Positions 11,202 to 21,555 of a DNA stretch of 64,000 nucleotides are shown piece after piece. This DNA comes from Takakia lepidozioides (Eukaryota; Streptophyta; Takakiopsida; Takakiales; Takakiaceae). How positions within the stretch are numbered: the stretch's first letter is position 1; every line of letters begins with the position of its first letter. The stretch is taken from positions 17,792,001 to 17,856,000 of the forward strand of contig CM060732.1 of the NCBI GenBank assembly GCA_030704615.1, written 5' to 3'. The notes beneath the pieces were generated by a model. The model was not told where the DNA came from and made no database searches. It saw nothing but the letters and a program-made list of their open reading frames with translations. The position numbers were made by a program, and so were the translations under genes.

Positions 11202-13968
11202 TCAGTCCTCCCAAAACTGCCCGGATGGTGTCATAGGGGGGGGGGGACGTACTTCCTCTTTGCCATCAAACAAGTGTTTCTCTCTTCTTCTCCATCGATG
11301 GCTCATAAGAAGAAATTTGCGGTAGTTGGGATACACCATCTTGTGAAGATGGCGGGAGCTATGTGCATCAAGATCATCGCCACAATACATGGTACCCTTT
11401 GGTGCTTAGCCCCGAGCAAATAGTTAGTCTTGTACTACACATCCCGCCACATTAACAAAAACAAAAAGTTGTCATGTGCATGGCCCATAATGACATCTAC
11501 CCCACTACGGTGCACAAGACTGTCGCCGCTACTTCAATCAATCCCAATCCTCATCGATATTATCCGGCATTGACAAGTGAATGTACGCGGGTTGTTCATG
11601 GGGAACATAATATACCTGGATAATCATGCATTGTCCAAAGCAAGATGTCTCTCATCTGAAAAGATTGTCCGGCCATAGGGTCAAGTGAAGCATCCAATGC
11701 CGGGACCCCCCTCCATAGCTCCTTAAGTTCATCAACAAGAGGTCGCAAGTACGTGTCCATGTTTGCCACTTGTTTTTTCCCTATGAGACATTCACATCAT
11801 TGTTTCAATGCTCCACCAATATGCAAATTATACTACAAAATGAATTACACGTCTTACTCCATGATTATGTCACTCATCAATCTTGCATCCGAATTGTGTC
11901 AGAGATCAGAAGTTTAATGTAAAGTCCAAGGCAATAATAAACATGAAATGAGTACACTCACCTGGCACAATGGCAGCCAACATGATATGACATTTTTTAA
12001 TTGAAAGATACGGAGGGATGTTGTAATTCACCATGGTCACCGGCCAAGTGGAATGACTACATGACTGGACAGAGAATGGGTTCACCCCATCTGAGGAGAA
12101 GCCGAGGTGGACATGTCGTGGGTCCTCCAAGAGAAAATGCCACATCTCTTCAATATGCCTCCATGCTTGTGAATCTTGTGGCCCGCACACCTTTCCCGGG
12201 GGGCTCCGATGCGAGGCGTGTCATCTCATGAGTGTGGCCAATTCGGGGCTTCGGTACTGTGCCCTCAATCGCGGGATGATCGGAAAGTAATGCATTTTCT
12301 AGGATGAAATACCACACGCCCCCCCCACATGTAATTATCCCATTAGCACACATAATACAACACCCTTATGCCTTTCCCTTTATGCAGCATCTCCCTCATG
12401 TGGGCGTGAATGGTCAAAACCGAACGTCGCTCTTTCCACTCCTCACTCACTCCTTCCAAAACCACAACCAGATCTTGCATGAGTACTACTCTCTAAACCC
12501 TAAACTTTGTGGAATATACTTTACATGCATTGAGAAGATTAAAGAAAGTAATCTCCATGTGAGGGGGAATGACGCTTATACCTTGCGTGGTACTTTTTTC
12601 CCTTGGACGTCATCCCGATATCGGTCTTTCTTGCACTTTGGGCACTTGGTGAGACGCAAATCCTCTCCGTAGTATAGGGTTTTATCACATGGACATGCAT
12701 GAAAAATCTTATAGCCCATCCCCACAGAGTCCAAGACTTCGCGCACTTGTTTCCGCGACCGTGGCATCTTGGGTTTCAAGTGTGGAGCAAGGATATAGTC
12801 TGCAATAGTTCGCATTATGGCAAACATCCCAACATTACTTATGCCAAATCAAATTTGAAGATTGAGCAAAAGTAAGATTGTTGAAAGTCGACTCACTTTC
12901 GCCCCTTCGTACAAAGGAGTTCTCGCCTCCCTCTCCATTTGAGGGGGCCATTTCAGGATAATCGATTGGCCAGGTTCCCTCTCCATGGCATGCATCAGCC
13001 ATGATGCATTAAGAGAGTGAGCGTGAGCAGGACCGGGAAGGATGGAGCGGCGCTCTGCCCTCCCGCCATGATCTTGTCTATGTCTTAGCAAGGCTTTTAG
13101 TTATGACTATTCTTATAGGGTTCCCCCAAACTTTTAGTTCTCTCGTCTTCTTAGCTCTTTGGTTTAGCAGTGCCGCTACTTTACCCACACCTCTACATTC
13201 AGCCGTGGTCGCCGCCATGGCTTCAGCTCTTGCTCATGGTGCCCTAACGAGCAGATCTCGCCATTTCACCTATCGCTCTTGCAATACCTCTTACAATAGT
13301 TCCATGGCGCATCCTTTAAGCTCTGTCTTGATGTTTATAGAGTCAATTTTACTGACTAACCCCCAACACAAGGTGCTAGAGGCCGTCAGCTACTCCAACT
13401 TGAGTTCAACATGGAAGAGGCCGACTCGGCTGCTCTTCTCAACAGCCGATCAATACAAAGGTGCGCAAGCCACCCCGCTCAGATCAGATCAGATGACACA
13501 ATCAAAGGATCTTCAAAGATAGAATGAGCTCACTACCGCCCGAAGCCCCACAACCCCCTGCTCGGGCCACATCATTCATCCTCGTGAGGAGGCCTAGGTG
13601 TACTTATCTCTCTATGTTACTCTTGATTTCAACATTACGCATATCGCTGCTCCACCTTGGTGGCCTACAGGCGCATTTTCCATTTTTCATGGGATGCATC
13701 AGCGCCCACATGATGCATTAAGAGATCCTCCGTGGCTTTGCACATCCTCCTGGTTAATTCCATGCTCATTGTTGTTGTCACTGTCACTGTCACTGTCATC
13801 GTCATCATCGTCCGGTACCGTGGGGACGACGTCTCGCCCACGGCTCCCGCCTGATGTACTTGGGTTGTTTTTGGATGGGGTGCCAAGAGAAAGGACAGGG
13901 AAGGGATGGACAAAGCCCTGATACGAACAAATGAACATAGGGACATATATTATAATGTGTCTTTGCAA
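11202..13968 (-). pseudogene. CACTA-A transposase (TNP2-like), broken
   Basis: Minus-strand pieces in order: an acidic N-terminal segment (13968-13699); REARTPLYEGAKVSRLSTIL (about 12927-12868); a Cys finger with CPCDKTLYYGEDLRLTKCPKC (12827-12576); the Transposase_21 core HLGFSSDGVNPF with WPVTMVNYNIPPYL (12190-11906); a short segment NMDTYLRPLVDELKELW to LLWTMHDYPG at about 11765-11606; and KMVYPNYRKFLL with FDGKEEVRPPP (11390-11202). These align in the same order with CACTA-B at 35064-36656. Several stops and frame breaks, plus a partial duplication around ATGATGCATTAAGAG (about 13007 and 13703), show it is inactive. Confidence 0.8.
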
Positions 13969-14011
13969 CCATACAACTCATTATAAGCGAAATGCAAACA
14001 ACAAACTTCAA

Positions 14012-14892
14012 TGTGTGTGTGCATCAAATATGTCATTCAATAATTACATGTATGTGCGCAACGTACACGCATGCAAAGTTTCAAACCCAAACAAAATCAT
14101 TTTCCCCCCCTCATGACGCATTCACCCTATCAACCAATTTTTGTTTATTAATGTGAAAGAAAATCCTCTCATGCCATTGCACCCAACAAACGGATGTGGC
14201 TCAAGCTTCATTTTTTTCTACATGTGCTTAAATATCACCTGTACAAAGATCCAGCAAAAAAAAAAAAACATTTGCCTCCCCAACGACGCACTCACCCTTG
14301 CACCAATTTTGAATTAAATCGAATTTAAAATAAATATATGCATTTAGAAAATAAATGATTGCAGTTTTGAGGGGCGTAATGATTATATTTTTAGCTCTAT
14401 TTTGTTCTGTGACATCGAGCTTTGCACCACTACATCCATGCAAAAAATTGGACAAAAAAAAATGGAAAAAAAATAAGTGTGTTTCTAGGGTCACTTTTGC
14501 AGAACTCTCTATGAAGAGTGCATGAAGTTGAAGATAACTCAACTTTGGAGTTCAAATGAGAGAACAAAATCTGGTTATGGGTCCAAATGACTTTTGTTTA
14601 CTCCCAAATTTTTCACACACATTGCATATGCTATCATTAAGCATATGGCTTGAAAATGGAATAAACAAAAAATCATGTGCAGGCGAAACGCAATTTTCCG
14701 TCTCTACGACACGTAGCTGCGTTCAACACTAGAATGACCCATTGAATCAACTTGGTTCAAGCTCATATTTGGTCCACATGTGCATAAGTATGTTTAGATC
14801 ACATATGCAAAGTTGCAATCCACATGAGCAACAAGAAAAATATTTACATCAATCGATTAATCGAATGTATACAAAGTACATCATGAGAATAT
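14012..14892. other. AT-rich spacer, nothing identified
   Basis: Between the CACTA-A N-terminal segment and the SET-like gene I see no supported gene or repeat family. Short A- and T-runs are present at about 14260 and 14455. Confidence 0.5.
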
Positions 14893-15990
14893 CTACAATG
14901 TCCCTCTACGCGATCCCTGTCTCAAAGGAACCCTATTTCTATCATACACATCCCACTCATGCTGTAATCGGAGGTCCCAATCATCCCGGGAGAACTCGTA
15001 TAATGCAAATAGTTTGCTGCCAGCCCTAATGGTCCTACTAGCACATGTCATCACAAACATGTGCATCCCCTCACAGTATACCAACGTATGACCACAAAAG
15101 CTCTCATGCCCATCGCTTCGCTCATCCCATACTACATTGGTTCTCCTAAGATGACCAAAAGAACTGTTGAACAGCCCAACAACATTGCCGAAGATGTCGG
15201 GGTCACCATCACAAAATCTGATCTCAATGGGAGACAACCCCCGTCTACGTACATCCTGTCCGTTGACACACAAAATGTAGGGTAGGATGTATGGGGCTTC
15301 GAGGCGTAAAGTACGGAACTCCGCGGAGGTGTAGTATGGACCGTAGTAGGGAAACAAGTCCACCATGCTGTTTCTCCGAGGAGGGACCACAATATCATTG
15401 ACCGTGAATAAACCCCGACCCATAGCAGGGTCTGTAGCGGCTCTCACACCATACCGTCTCCCCCAATACTCAAACTTCACATTTTCTCGGATGGGGGTGG
15501 GAGGGTCGAGATGATTCCCCCAACAACGAGGCTGGACGGTCCTCAGTAACATAGTCCTATGCGCTTCCCATCGGGGGCGAGGATCCGGCTTAGGCCGCCC
15601 AAGCCAAAGGGGAGGAAACCTAGGGCGAAGCCGACCCCTCCTAGGGGTTCGGGGGGCACATGCACGTGGAGGTGGAGGTGGAGGTGGTGGAGGTGGAGGT
15701 GGTACTGCTGGCGGAGGAGATGAAAGTGGAGGTGGTTGAGGATGTAATGCCGGAGGTGCAGTCGGGGGTACAACGTCCGGATCAGGTACTACCGGAGGTG
15801 GATCAAGCAAATAAACAGACGGGGGGGGGGAGGAGGCCACAATCACGGGGACCGCCTGATCAGGAAACTGGAGGGGGGGGGGGTCTGCTCGTCGCCGGCC
15901 ATAACGCCTACAACACCCCTCGACCCTACGCATCTCATCTACGTGCTGCTGGGGGAACCAACTGGTCACATCGGGCACATGCTCTAGCAC
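14893..15990 (-). CDS. SET-domain-like protein with proline-rich N-terminal half
   Basis: The open frame from the first Met at 15990 is 365 residues and uninterrupted. The frame stays open upstream to about 16066 (EAFCVGLLTEFVLEH), so an earlier exon is likely. Residues about 40-115 are proline-rich with a run of about 12 Pro. The C-terminal half resembles a SET lysine-methyltransferase domain: MGRGLFTVNDI (start of SET), then NVVGLFNSSFG where NHSC is usual, then SRTIRAGSKLFALYEFSRDDW where GEELxxDY is usual. Key SET residues are altered, so it may be a degenerate or non-catalytic SET protein. It lies upstream of, and on the same strand as, the CACTA-A transposase; whether it is element cargo or separate is not resolved. 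Confidence 0.55.
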   Translation of the reverse strand: MLEHVPDVTSWFPQQHVDEMRRVEGCCRRYGRRRADPPPLQFPDQAVPVIVASSPPPSVYLLDPPPVVPDPDVVPPTAPPALHPQPPPLSSPPPAVPPPPPPPPPPPPRACAPRTPRRGRLRPRFPPLWLGRPKPDPRPRWEAHRTMLLRTVQPRCWGNHLDPPTPIRENVKFEYWGRRYGVRAATDPAMGRGLFTVNDIVVPPRRNSMVDLFPYYGPYYTSAEFRTLRLEAPYILPYILCVNGQDVRRRGLSPIEIRFCDGDPDIFGNVVGLFNSSFGHLRRTNVVWDERSDGHESFCGHTLVYCEGMHMFVMTCASRTIRAGSKLFALYEFSRDDWDLRLQHEWDVYDRNRVPLRQGSRRGTL

Positions 15991-16399
15991 AAATTCTGTA
16001 AGTAGACCGACGCAAAATGCCTCATGTGCAATGTGATTACGAGCTTGGGCATCAAGTCGTGGCTACAATATGCGTAGTGAATGACGCATCAATACTTATG
16101 TCGTAATTTGGATTCATGTATGTTTACCAATCATACTATATTATTAGATAAACCTAAATGTACCTTAAATGTACCGTCATAAACGGTACATATGACTGCG
16201 TTGACTGCAAGTCGTGCAAACCAAGTGAATACAATGAGTACAGGATGGTCGGTCATGGATGACTGCAGTCAAATGATACCAAGTGATACACCTCACTGTC
16301 ATTTGGCAGTCGTATGCACTTCTACCATACATGACTTAGTGTGCTACTACAAATTGTACACGTGTCTCTTTTTAATAGGTCCAGGAGGTTTTGTGGATG

Positions 16400-16705
16400 T
16401 GCGCCATATGGCGTCCGCAGGAATTGGCACGTGGCATCTCCATGAGGAGGTCCTGCAGTCATTATGTTGACTACAAACATGTCGATATCTGGACACATGG
16501 CATATATTGAGGAGGTCTTGCAGTCATGATCCTGACTACAACATGCTGATATCTGGACACGTGGCATATATTGAAGAGGTCTTGCAGTCATGATCTTGAT
16601 TACAACATGATGATATGTGGACACGTGGCATATATTGAGGTGGTCTTACAGTCATGATCCTGAATACAACATGCTGATATGTGGACACGTGGCATCATAC
16701 GAGGG
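16400..16705 (+). repeat. 64-bp tandem repeat
   Basis: About four to five units share GGACACGTGGCATATATTGA and CAGTCATGATCCTGACTACA with slight divergence. No gene is present. Similar GTCATGA...TGACTACA sequence occurs near 37128-37160, upstream of CACTA-B. Confidence 0.75.
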
Positions 16706-16749
16706 GTTGGGGATTAGGGTTAGTATTATTCAATGCCGAACAAAGAGAG

Positions 16750-17784
16750 TGTTAGAGGACTGTACGGGACTTAGACACTTATACGGGATCTGTAGGGTAC
16801 CCTTAATTTTTGCACAGACTGAGACCAACAGGAACCTTAGGGGTGACAGCAGCGCACTGTAGAGGGGGGTTACATAGCCCACACAGCCCACACAGCCAGT
16901 CACAGCCCGGCACAGCCACACAGCCAGTCACAGCCCACACAGCCGTCACAGCCCACACAGCCCACACAGCCCGTCACAGTCGTCACAGCCCACACAGCCC
17001 ACACAGCCCGTCACAGTCGTCACAGCCCACACAGCCCACACAGCCCGTCACAGTCGTCACAGCAGACACAGCCCACACAGCCAGTCACAGCCCGGCACAG
17101 CCACACAGCCAGTCACAGCCCGACACACCCAAACACAGCCAGTCACCGCTTGACACAGCTGTCACGATAATAGGGAACGAAGAGTAGGACAGGGAACGAC
17201 TGTGGGGAACAACACCTGTGAAGGGAACATGTTAGTTCACATACGACGGTTAGAGAGGGAAACGGTTAGAACCGCGGATAGGAGGATAAAGGGAGAAACG
17301 GGGAATGAAGAAGGGATTATGATTCGGGGGAGGAGGATTTCGGAGTGAGACGGGAGCGGAAGTTGGTGAGCACGATGAAGGAGGAAAGAGGATTAGTAGA
17401 TGCGTGTTATATGCAAAGCTGTAGGGATATTGTAGAGGAGAATAGAGACACAATGGCTTCGGCCTGATACCTGATAAATCATAATCTGATACTTATACGA
17501 TACAATCACACTGTGTAGAGAGATCTGAGTGAAGCTGTGGATTGAATGGAGGAGTGAAGGAAACCGATAAATTGATGAAGCAAACTGATACTTAATTATC
17601 AATGGTAAGGTAGCTAAGATGAATGCGTAAAAGGAAACAAATAGGAAACACCCCCATGATACACTAGCTGTAGGTCATGACTGATTGTTCTGCGCAGGCT
17701 GAGTACTTAGAGATTTCCAACTCTTCTATCTTGGAGTTTCCGCCTCGGATAGCGAAGGGATGGGTGAGTAAAAGCCGCGCGACA
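16750..17784 (+). repeat. Gypsy-2 5' LTR
   Basis: It starts TGTTAGAGGACTG and ends GCCGCGCGACA. It is 1035 bp against 997 bp for the 3' LTR; the difference is about one unit of the internal CACAGCC minisatellite. Promoter elements were not identified. Confidence 0.95.
16865..17165 (+). repeat. CACAGCC minisatellite inside the 5' LTR
   Basis: Runs of CACAGCC and GTCACAG form a higher unit of about 36-37 bp (CACAGCCCACACAGCC followed by CGTCACAGTC), about three full units here and two in the 3' LTR. It is not protein-coding; the repetitive open frame across it is an artefact. Confidence 0.85.
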
Positions 17785-18372
17785 TTTGGCGACCATACTG
17801 GGGACCTGGGACATGAACAACCAGATGTGACAGGCATCTGGTGGGATCATGGTGGTTGGACCATTAGAGAATTTGAAGTGAATCAAATTCCCTGTGGAAC
17901 GAAGGAAGAAAGATTGTCCAAACAATTCTTTCAAAGGTTCTTGGAATTGCCAGACGGATGTAAAGAAAATATTCTTAAACGAGTGCATGATGCTGATCCA
18001 GAATGGGGTCTGGAGAAAGGAGTGATAAAGATTTATCAGGTAGCCTGTAGAGGAAGAGCACGTTGGTTACCAACATTAGTTTATGTGATAGCGTTGCTAT
18101 CCATTAAACGAGTAGAGTTTGAAGGCTGGGAAGAAAGAAAGGTGAATGTTTATACTCATATGCATGAAGAGCTTGTACTGGTAAAGAATTGGATTCCAAA
18201 GGATATTTTGTGGATCAAACTCACACCAAGAACAGCTTTTCAGACTTGTTTGCCATATGGTTATATGGTAACGGAGACTTCAAGTATAGCCAAGGGTGCA
18301 TTGAAGCTTGAAAGAAACCCAGGCATATACGAGAGATATTACAGAAGAGAGTTTTGGTTATTGCCACATTAA
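17785..18372 (+). CDS. Gypsy-2 ORF1, unknown protein before gag
   Basis: A frame open from within the LTR (ATG at 17677) continues to a stop at 18370-18372. The part outside the LTR gives about 195 residues, basic and aromatic (GIWWDHGGWTIREF near its start, YRREFWLLPH at its end). No known domain is recognised. It is in the same frame as gag, 21 bases upstream of the gag ATG and separated by one stop. Ogre-type gypsy elements also have a frame of unknown function at this place. The true start is unclear, since only TTG/GTG or the LTR ATG are available. Confidence 0.6.
   Translation, partial: FGDHTGDLGHEQPDVTGIWWDHGGWTIREFEVNQIPCGTKEERLSKQFFQRFLELPDGCKENILKRVHDADPEWGLEKGVIKIYQVACRGRARWLPTLVYVIALLSIKRVEFEGWEERKVNVYTHMHEELVLVKNWIPKDILWIKLTPRTAFQTCLPYGYMVTETSSIAKGALKLERNPGIYERYYRREFWLLPH
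17787..17805 (+). other. Gypsy-2 primer binding site
   Basis: Two bases after the 5' LTR comes TGGCGACCATACTGGGGAC. The TGG start complements a tRNA CCA end. The tRNA was not identified with confidence; it is not the initiator-Met type seen in Gypsy-1. Confidence 0.7.
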
Positions 18373-18393
18373 AAGAAATGAAAGACATGGGAC

Positions 18394-19806
18394 ATGAGTG
18401 ATGAAAGAGAAGCTAGACGACAAAGATATTCATCAAAAAGAGAAAGCTATCTGAAAGCTAATTATCCATATCTTTGGGAGAGAGGAATAGACATAGGGGA
18501 ATCATCTGGACCTCTCACACCATCAAGATCAAAAAGTGCATCACCTATACCGGAAGAACTAGAGTTGGATGCCACTCCTTCTGTTTCTTTGCAAGAAAGA
18601 TTAAGGGAATTGGTACAGGAAGAAGATCAATCACGAGGTGAAAGATCTGAGGTACATCCTTGGATAGAAGACTTGACAGAAATCTTTGATAAGAGTTGGC
18701 ATGGAACACCAAAAGCAGGAACTCCAGTTTCTGAAGCAGAAGATGAAGAAGGAGATGAGGATGTGGCAGAGCCAACGGAGAGTTCAGACTCTCCAACACC
18801 ATTACAGTTGAGTTACATGAGTGAAGAAGAAACCCAAGGGCAGAACTTGGAGGATGAAAACAGAGAGAAGAAATTGGAAGAGGAAGAATATGAAGAAGTA
18901 GACCCAACAGCTGAGGTTGAGACTACAACCAGGACATCCCAACCCGTTGGACCTGGATCAAGTGGAGCACTTAGATCACAGGCCAACGAAGGTGTCGGCT
19001 CAGGGGGATCAGGCGGGCTGCCTGGATCTGGCTCTGGGGGGACAGGGAGTGTGGGAAGTAGTGCAACTGAAGCTGGGAATACTGTGAATATCGTGGGGCC
19101 AGAAGCAGGGAGTGCTCAAGGGCCACCACTTGGTGGAAGATCCACCACAAAAACAACAGGTCCAGAAGGACCAGCACCAGCAAGGGTGCCAGCACCTGTC
19201 AGTGGGCAGAAGGTAGGGCCACAGATGGCGTTACAACCAACACGGGCAAAACCACCCTTTCCAATATATTCAGGAAAAGGGGATCCCGATGTACACATTA
19301 GCCAATTTGAGCACATGTGTATAGTGAACAATGAGAATGGCGATGATGCCAAGATGAGACTGTTTCCTTGTTCACTTATCAAGAAAGCAAGTGAATGGTA
19401 TGCAAGATTCCCTGATAATCATTTCCTAACCTGGAATGGCTTGAATACAGCATTTCGAAATAGGTTCAGGACAAGTAAAACTGAGGATGAAGTGTATGGA
19501 AGTTTACAACAGCTGAAGCAGAAGAAGCATGAAACTGTTGAAGAGTATATGGAGAAGATGGAATTGATGATGAAAAAGCTGGCTGCAGTACCAGCACCCG
19601 GTTTACAGAAGACTTGGTTTGTGAGTGGACTAAGACCAGAGTTGCAGAAGAAAGTGGATATGTTACCCCATAATACAGTGGAGGAGGCATTTGAAACTGC
19701 AAACAGAATTGAGCAATTGGGAATGCTCAGGAGAGAGAAAAAGGAAGATGAGGACTCTGAAGATGAGTCAGATGAAGAAGAAGAGCAAGAACTAAAAAAA
19801 GAGTAA
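18394..19806 (+). CDS. gag: Gypsy-2 Gag
   Basis: A 470-residue frame. The N-terminal 200 residues are acidic and Ser/Pro-rich, then Gly-rich (residues about 190-230). Residues about 285-440 form the retrotransposon gag core (FPCSLIKKASEWYARFP, WNGLNTAFRNRFRT, QQLKQKKHETVEEYMEKMEL). It is the particle-forming capsid protein. It ends in an acidic/basic tail at TAA 19804-19806, directly after the run ACTAAAAAAAGAG. The zinc-knuckle part continues in the +1 frame, so Gag and NC are split by a frame change here. Confidence 0.9.
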   Translation: MSDEREARRQRYSSKRESYLKANYPYLWERGIDIGESSGPLTPSRSKSASPIPEELELDATPSVSLQERLRELVQEEDQSRGERSEVHPWIEDLTEIFDKSWHGTPKAGTPVSEAEDEEGDEDVAEPTESSDSPTPLQLSYMSEEETQGQNLEDENREKKLEEEEYEEVDPTAEVETTTRTSQPVGPGSSGALRSQANEGVGSGGSGGLPGSGSGGTGSVGSSATEAGNTVNIVGPEAGSAQGPPLGGRSTTKTTGPEGPAPARVPAPVSGQKVGPQMALQPTRAKPPFPIYSGKGDPDVHISQFEHMCIVNNENGDDAKMRLFPCSLIKKASEWYARFPDNHFLTWNGLNTAFRNRFRTSKTEDEVYGSLQQLKQKKHETVEEYMEKMELMMKKLAAVPAPGLQKTWFVSGLRPELQKKVDMLPHNTVEEAFETANRIEQLGMLRREKKEDEDSEDESDEEEEQELKKE

Positions 19807-20713
19807 GAGAAAGGAAAAGTTGAAGAGGGATAACTATGAGAAAAGATTGGAAGAAATCTTGAAGAAGTATGCCACAGAGGCTGCAACACATTGGAGGAAG
19901 GGTGTATGGTGTGCAAAGTGCCAGAATGAAGGCCATACCACTGCAGAATGCCACATGAAGGAGAAACACTGTACTATCTGTAAAATGGATAACCATTCTA
20001 CTGAGAATTGTTACTACAACAGAAGGACAGCTGCAAGAGAACCTAGGCAAGTGAGGGTGCATCAGGTGCAGCCCCAGCCAAGAAGAAGCAATGATCAGGA
20101 CCACTATGGTAGGTCTGGTGGTTATAACAATGGCATGGAAGGGAGAGGTAATTCAAGAGGGAATTACCAAGGAAATTCCAGAGGCAACTATCAGGGTAAT
20201 CCAAGGGGGAATTACCAGCCCGGGAATCAGGATTATAGAAATAATCCAAGAACAGACCAAGGGCGAGGACCCAATGGTGAAGAGCTATGTTACTATTGTA
20301 ATCAGCCAGGACATCGCAAGGCAGCCTGTTCATTCTGGATAAGACACCAGAATGAGATGAGAGCTCCTGTGAATGAGGGCCCAGTGGTGGCAGCTCACAT
20401 GGTTAGGCCATGTGTTGTACCAGAAGTAAGTACAATGATAGTAACAAGAAGTAAAGCCAAACTAATACCTCCAGTAGAAGAGGAAGAAGATGAGACTGGA
20501 AGTGGCAATGATATGCCTGAAGATGAAGAGACTTGGAAAGATGAGAAGGAACTGCACAAGGAAGTGGCAGATACTATAAGGGAAATGCAAAAGAGTACGG
20601 ATTTCCTGTGGCAGATTCCTCTGATTCGGATGGAGAAAAAGAGGGGAGTGAGGAAGAAAGGAAAAAAGAAGATGCAGACATGCAAAGTAATGAAGAGACT
20701 TTGGCTGAAGTAA
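19802..20713 (+). CDS. Gypsy-2 nucleocapsid region with zinc knuckles
   Basis: This frame is open from 19802 without its own ATG (the first start-like codon is TTG at 19820), so it is read here as the continuation of Gag after a +1 shift. It holds two adjacent CCHC-type knuckles (CAKCQNEGHTTAEC; CTICKMDNHSTENC), an Arg/Gly/Asn-rich repeat region (GNSRGNYQGN) and a third knuckle (CYYCNQPGHRKAAC). These bind element RNA. Its end overlaps the protease frame, which lies -1 relative to it from about 20600. Confidence 0.85.
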   Translation, partial: SKRKEKLKRDNYEKRLEEILKKYATEAATHWRKGVWCAKCQNEGHTTAECHMKEKHCTICKMDNHSTENCYYNRRTAAREPRQVRVHQVQPQPRRSNDQDHYGRSGGYNNGMEGRGNSRGNYQGNSRGNYQGNPRGNYQPGNQDYRNNPRTDQGRGPNGEELCYYCNQPGHRKAACSFWIRHQNEMRAPVNEGPVVAAHMVRPCVVPEVSTMIVTRSKAKLIPPVEEEEDETGSGNDMPEDEETWKDEKELHKEVADTIREMQKSTDFLWQIPLIRMEKKRGVRKKGKKKMQTCKVMKRLWLK

Positions 20714-21477
20714 TATGTCAGACCAAAGCAGAAATTACCATTGGACAGCTATTAGCTGTGGCACCTTATTGTAGGCACAGGCTGTATCAGGCAATCAATC
20801 GAATTGCCCAAGAGACAGGAAACACAGACCTGAACAGCAAGGTGACCAGTTATAATGTGAAGCCGGAAGGGCGAGAACCAGTCATGGACTTTGATGATTC
20901 TATGCCAGTAATCCAATTGAGAATTGGAAGCACAGAACTAACTGATGTACTGATAGATGGTGGTTCTGGAGTAAATATCATGACAGACCAATTAAGGAAG
21001 AAGCTTGGTCTAAGTAACATGAAACCAGCCCCATTTACAGTAACAATGGCAGATCAAAGAAGTGTACAGCCATTGGGATTAATAAGAGGAGTTAAGATAC
21101 AGATACAGAAAATGATCTTTATGATCACAGTAACTGTATTAAAAATGGATGAAGTCATGGAGGCTTACTCCTTATTATTGGGACGTCCGTGGCTGAAACA
21201 GGCCAGGGTATTCCATGACTGGAATTCTCAGTTACTAACTGTGCATAATGGGATGCACGAGATACAAATTACCACAAAGAAATCTAGTAGATTACCTGCT
21301 ACAAGAAGACCTCGAGGAGTCAGAGAGTATGACTGGAGGGGAGGACTGGATGAGGAGCAGGAAGCTACCCTATTTGCTGCACACCCAGAATGGGAGCAGG
21401 TTGCAGAGATGCGGCTGGAAAGCCTAAGTTGTTTGAAGAGGTATCTGCTGTGGTGTAGTGACAGCAACACCAATTGA
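20608..21477 (+). CDS. Gypsy-2 aspartic protease
   Basis: Frame of 289 residues with GTG at 20608 (probably not a true start). The acidic linker is followed by ITIGQLLAVAPYCRHRL and the protease active-site motif LIDGGSGVNIM, with Asp-Gly-Gly-Ser instead of the usual DTGA/DSGS, and the C-terminal LLLGRPWL motif. It processes the Gag-Pol precursor. A single in-frame TGA at 21475-21477 separates it from RT; the same frame then continues open into 21556 and beyond. Confidence 0.85.
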   Translation: MADSSDSDGEKEGSEEERKKEDADMQSNEETLAEVICQTKAEITIGQLLAVAPYCRHRLYQAINRIAQETGNTDLNSKVTSYNVKPEGREPVMDFDDSMPVIQLRIGSTELTDVLIDGGSGVNIMTDQLRKKLGLSNMKPAPFTVTMADQRSVQPLGLIRGVKIQIQKMIFMITVTVLKMDEVMEAYSLLLGRPWLKQARVFHDWNSQLLTVHNGMHEIQITTKKSSRLPATRRPRGVREYDWRGGLDEEQEATLFAAHPEWEQVAEMRLESLSCLKRYLLWCSDSNTN

Positions 21478-21555
21478 AGAGGAAACCAACTTTACCCACC
21501 ACATTTCTATGAAGAAAAGGAGGGAGAGATAGAAATCCTAGAAGAACCAGCCACT

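Noticed and set aside
13103-13522. Plus-strand 139-residue frame with a hydrophobic start resembling a signal peptide
   Set aside because: No homology is seen, it lies antisense inside decayed CACTA-A, and there is no sign of codon constraint.
16810-17187. Open frame of HTAHTAHSPHSP-type repeats in the LTR (and its copy at 29111-29434)
   Set aside because: It is the CACAGCC minisatellite read in frame; unit number differs between LTRs, so it is not a conserved protein.
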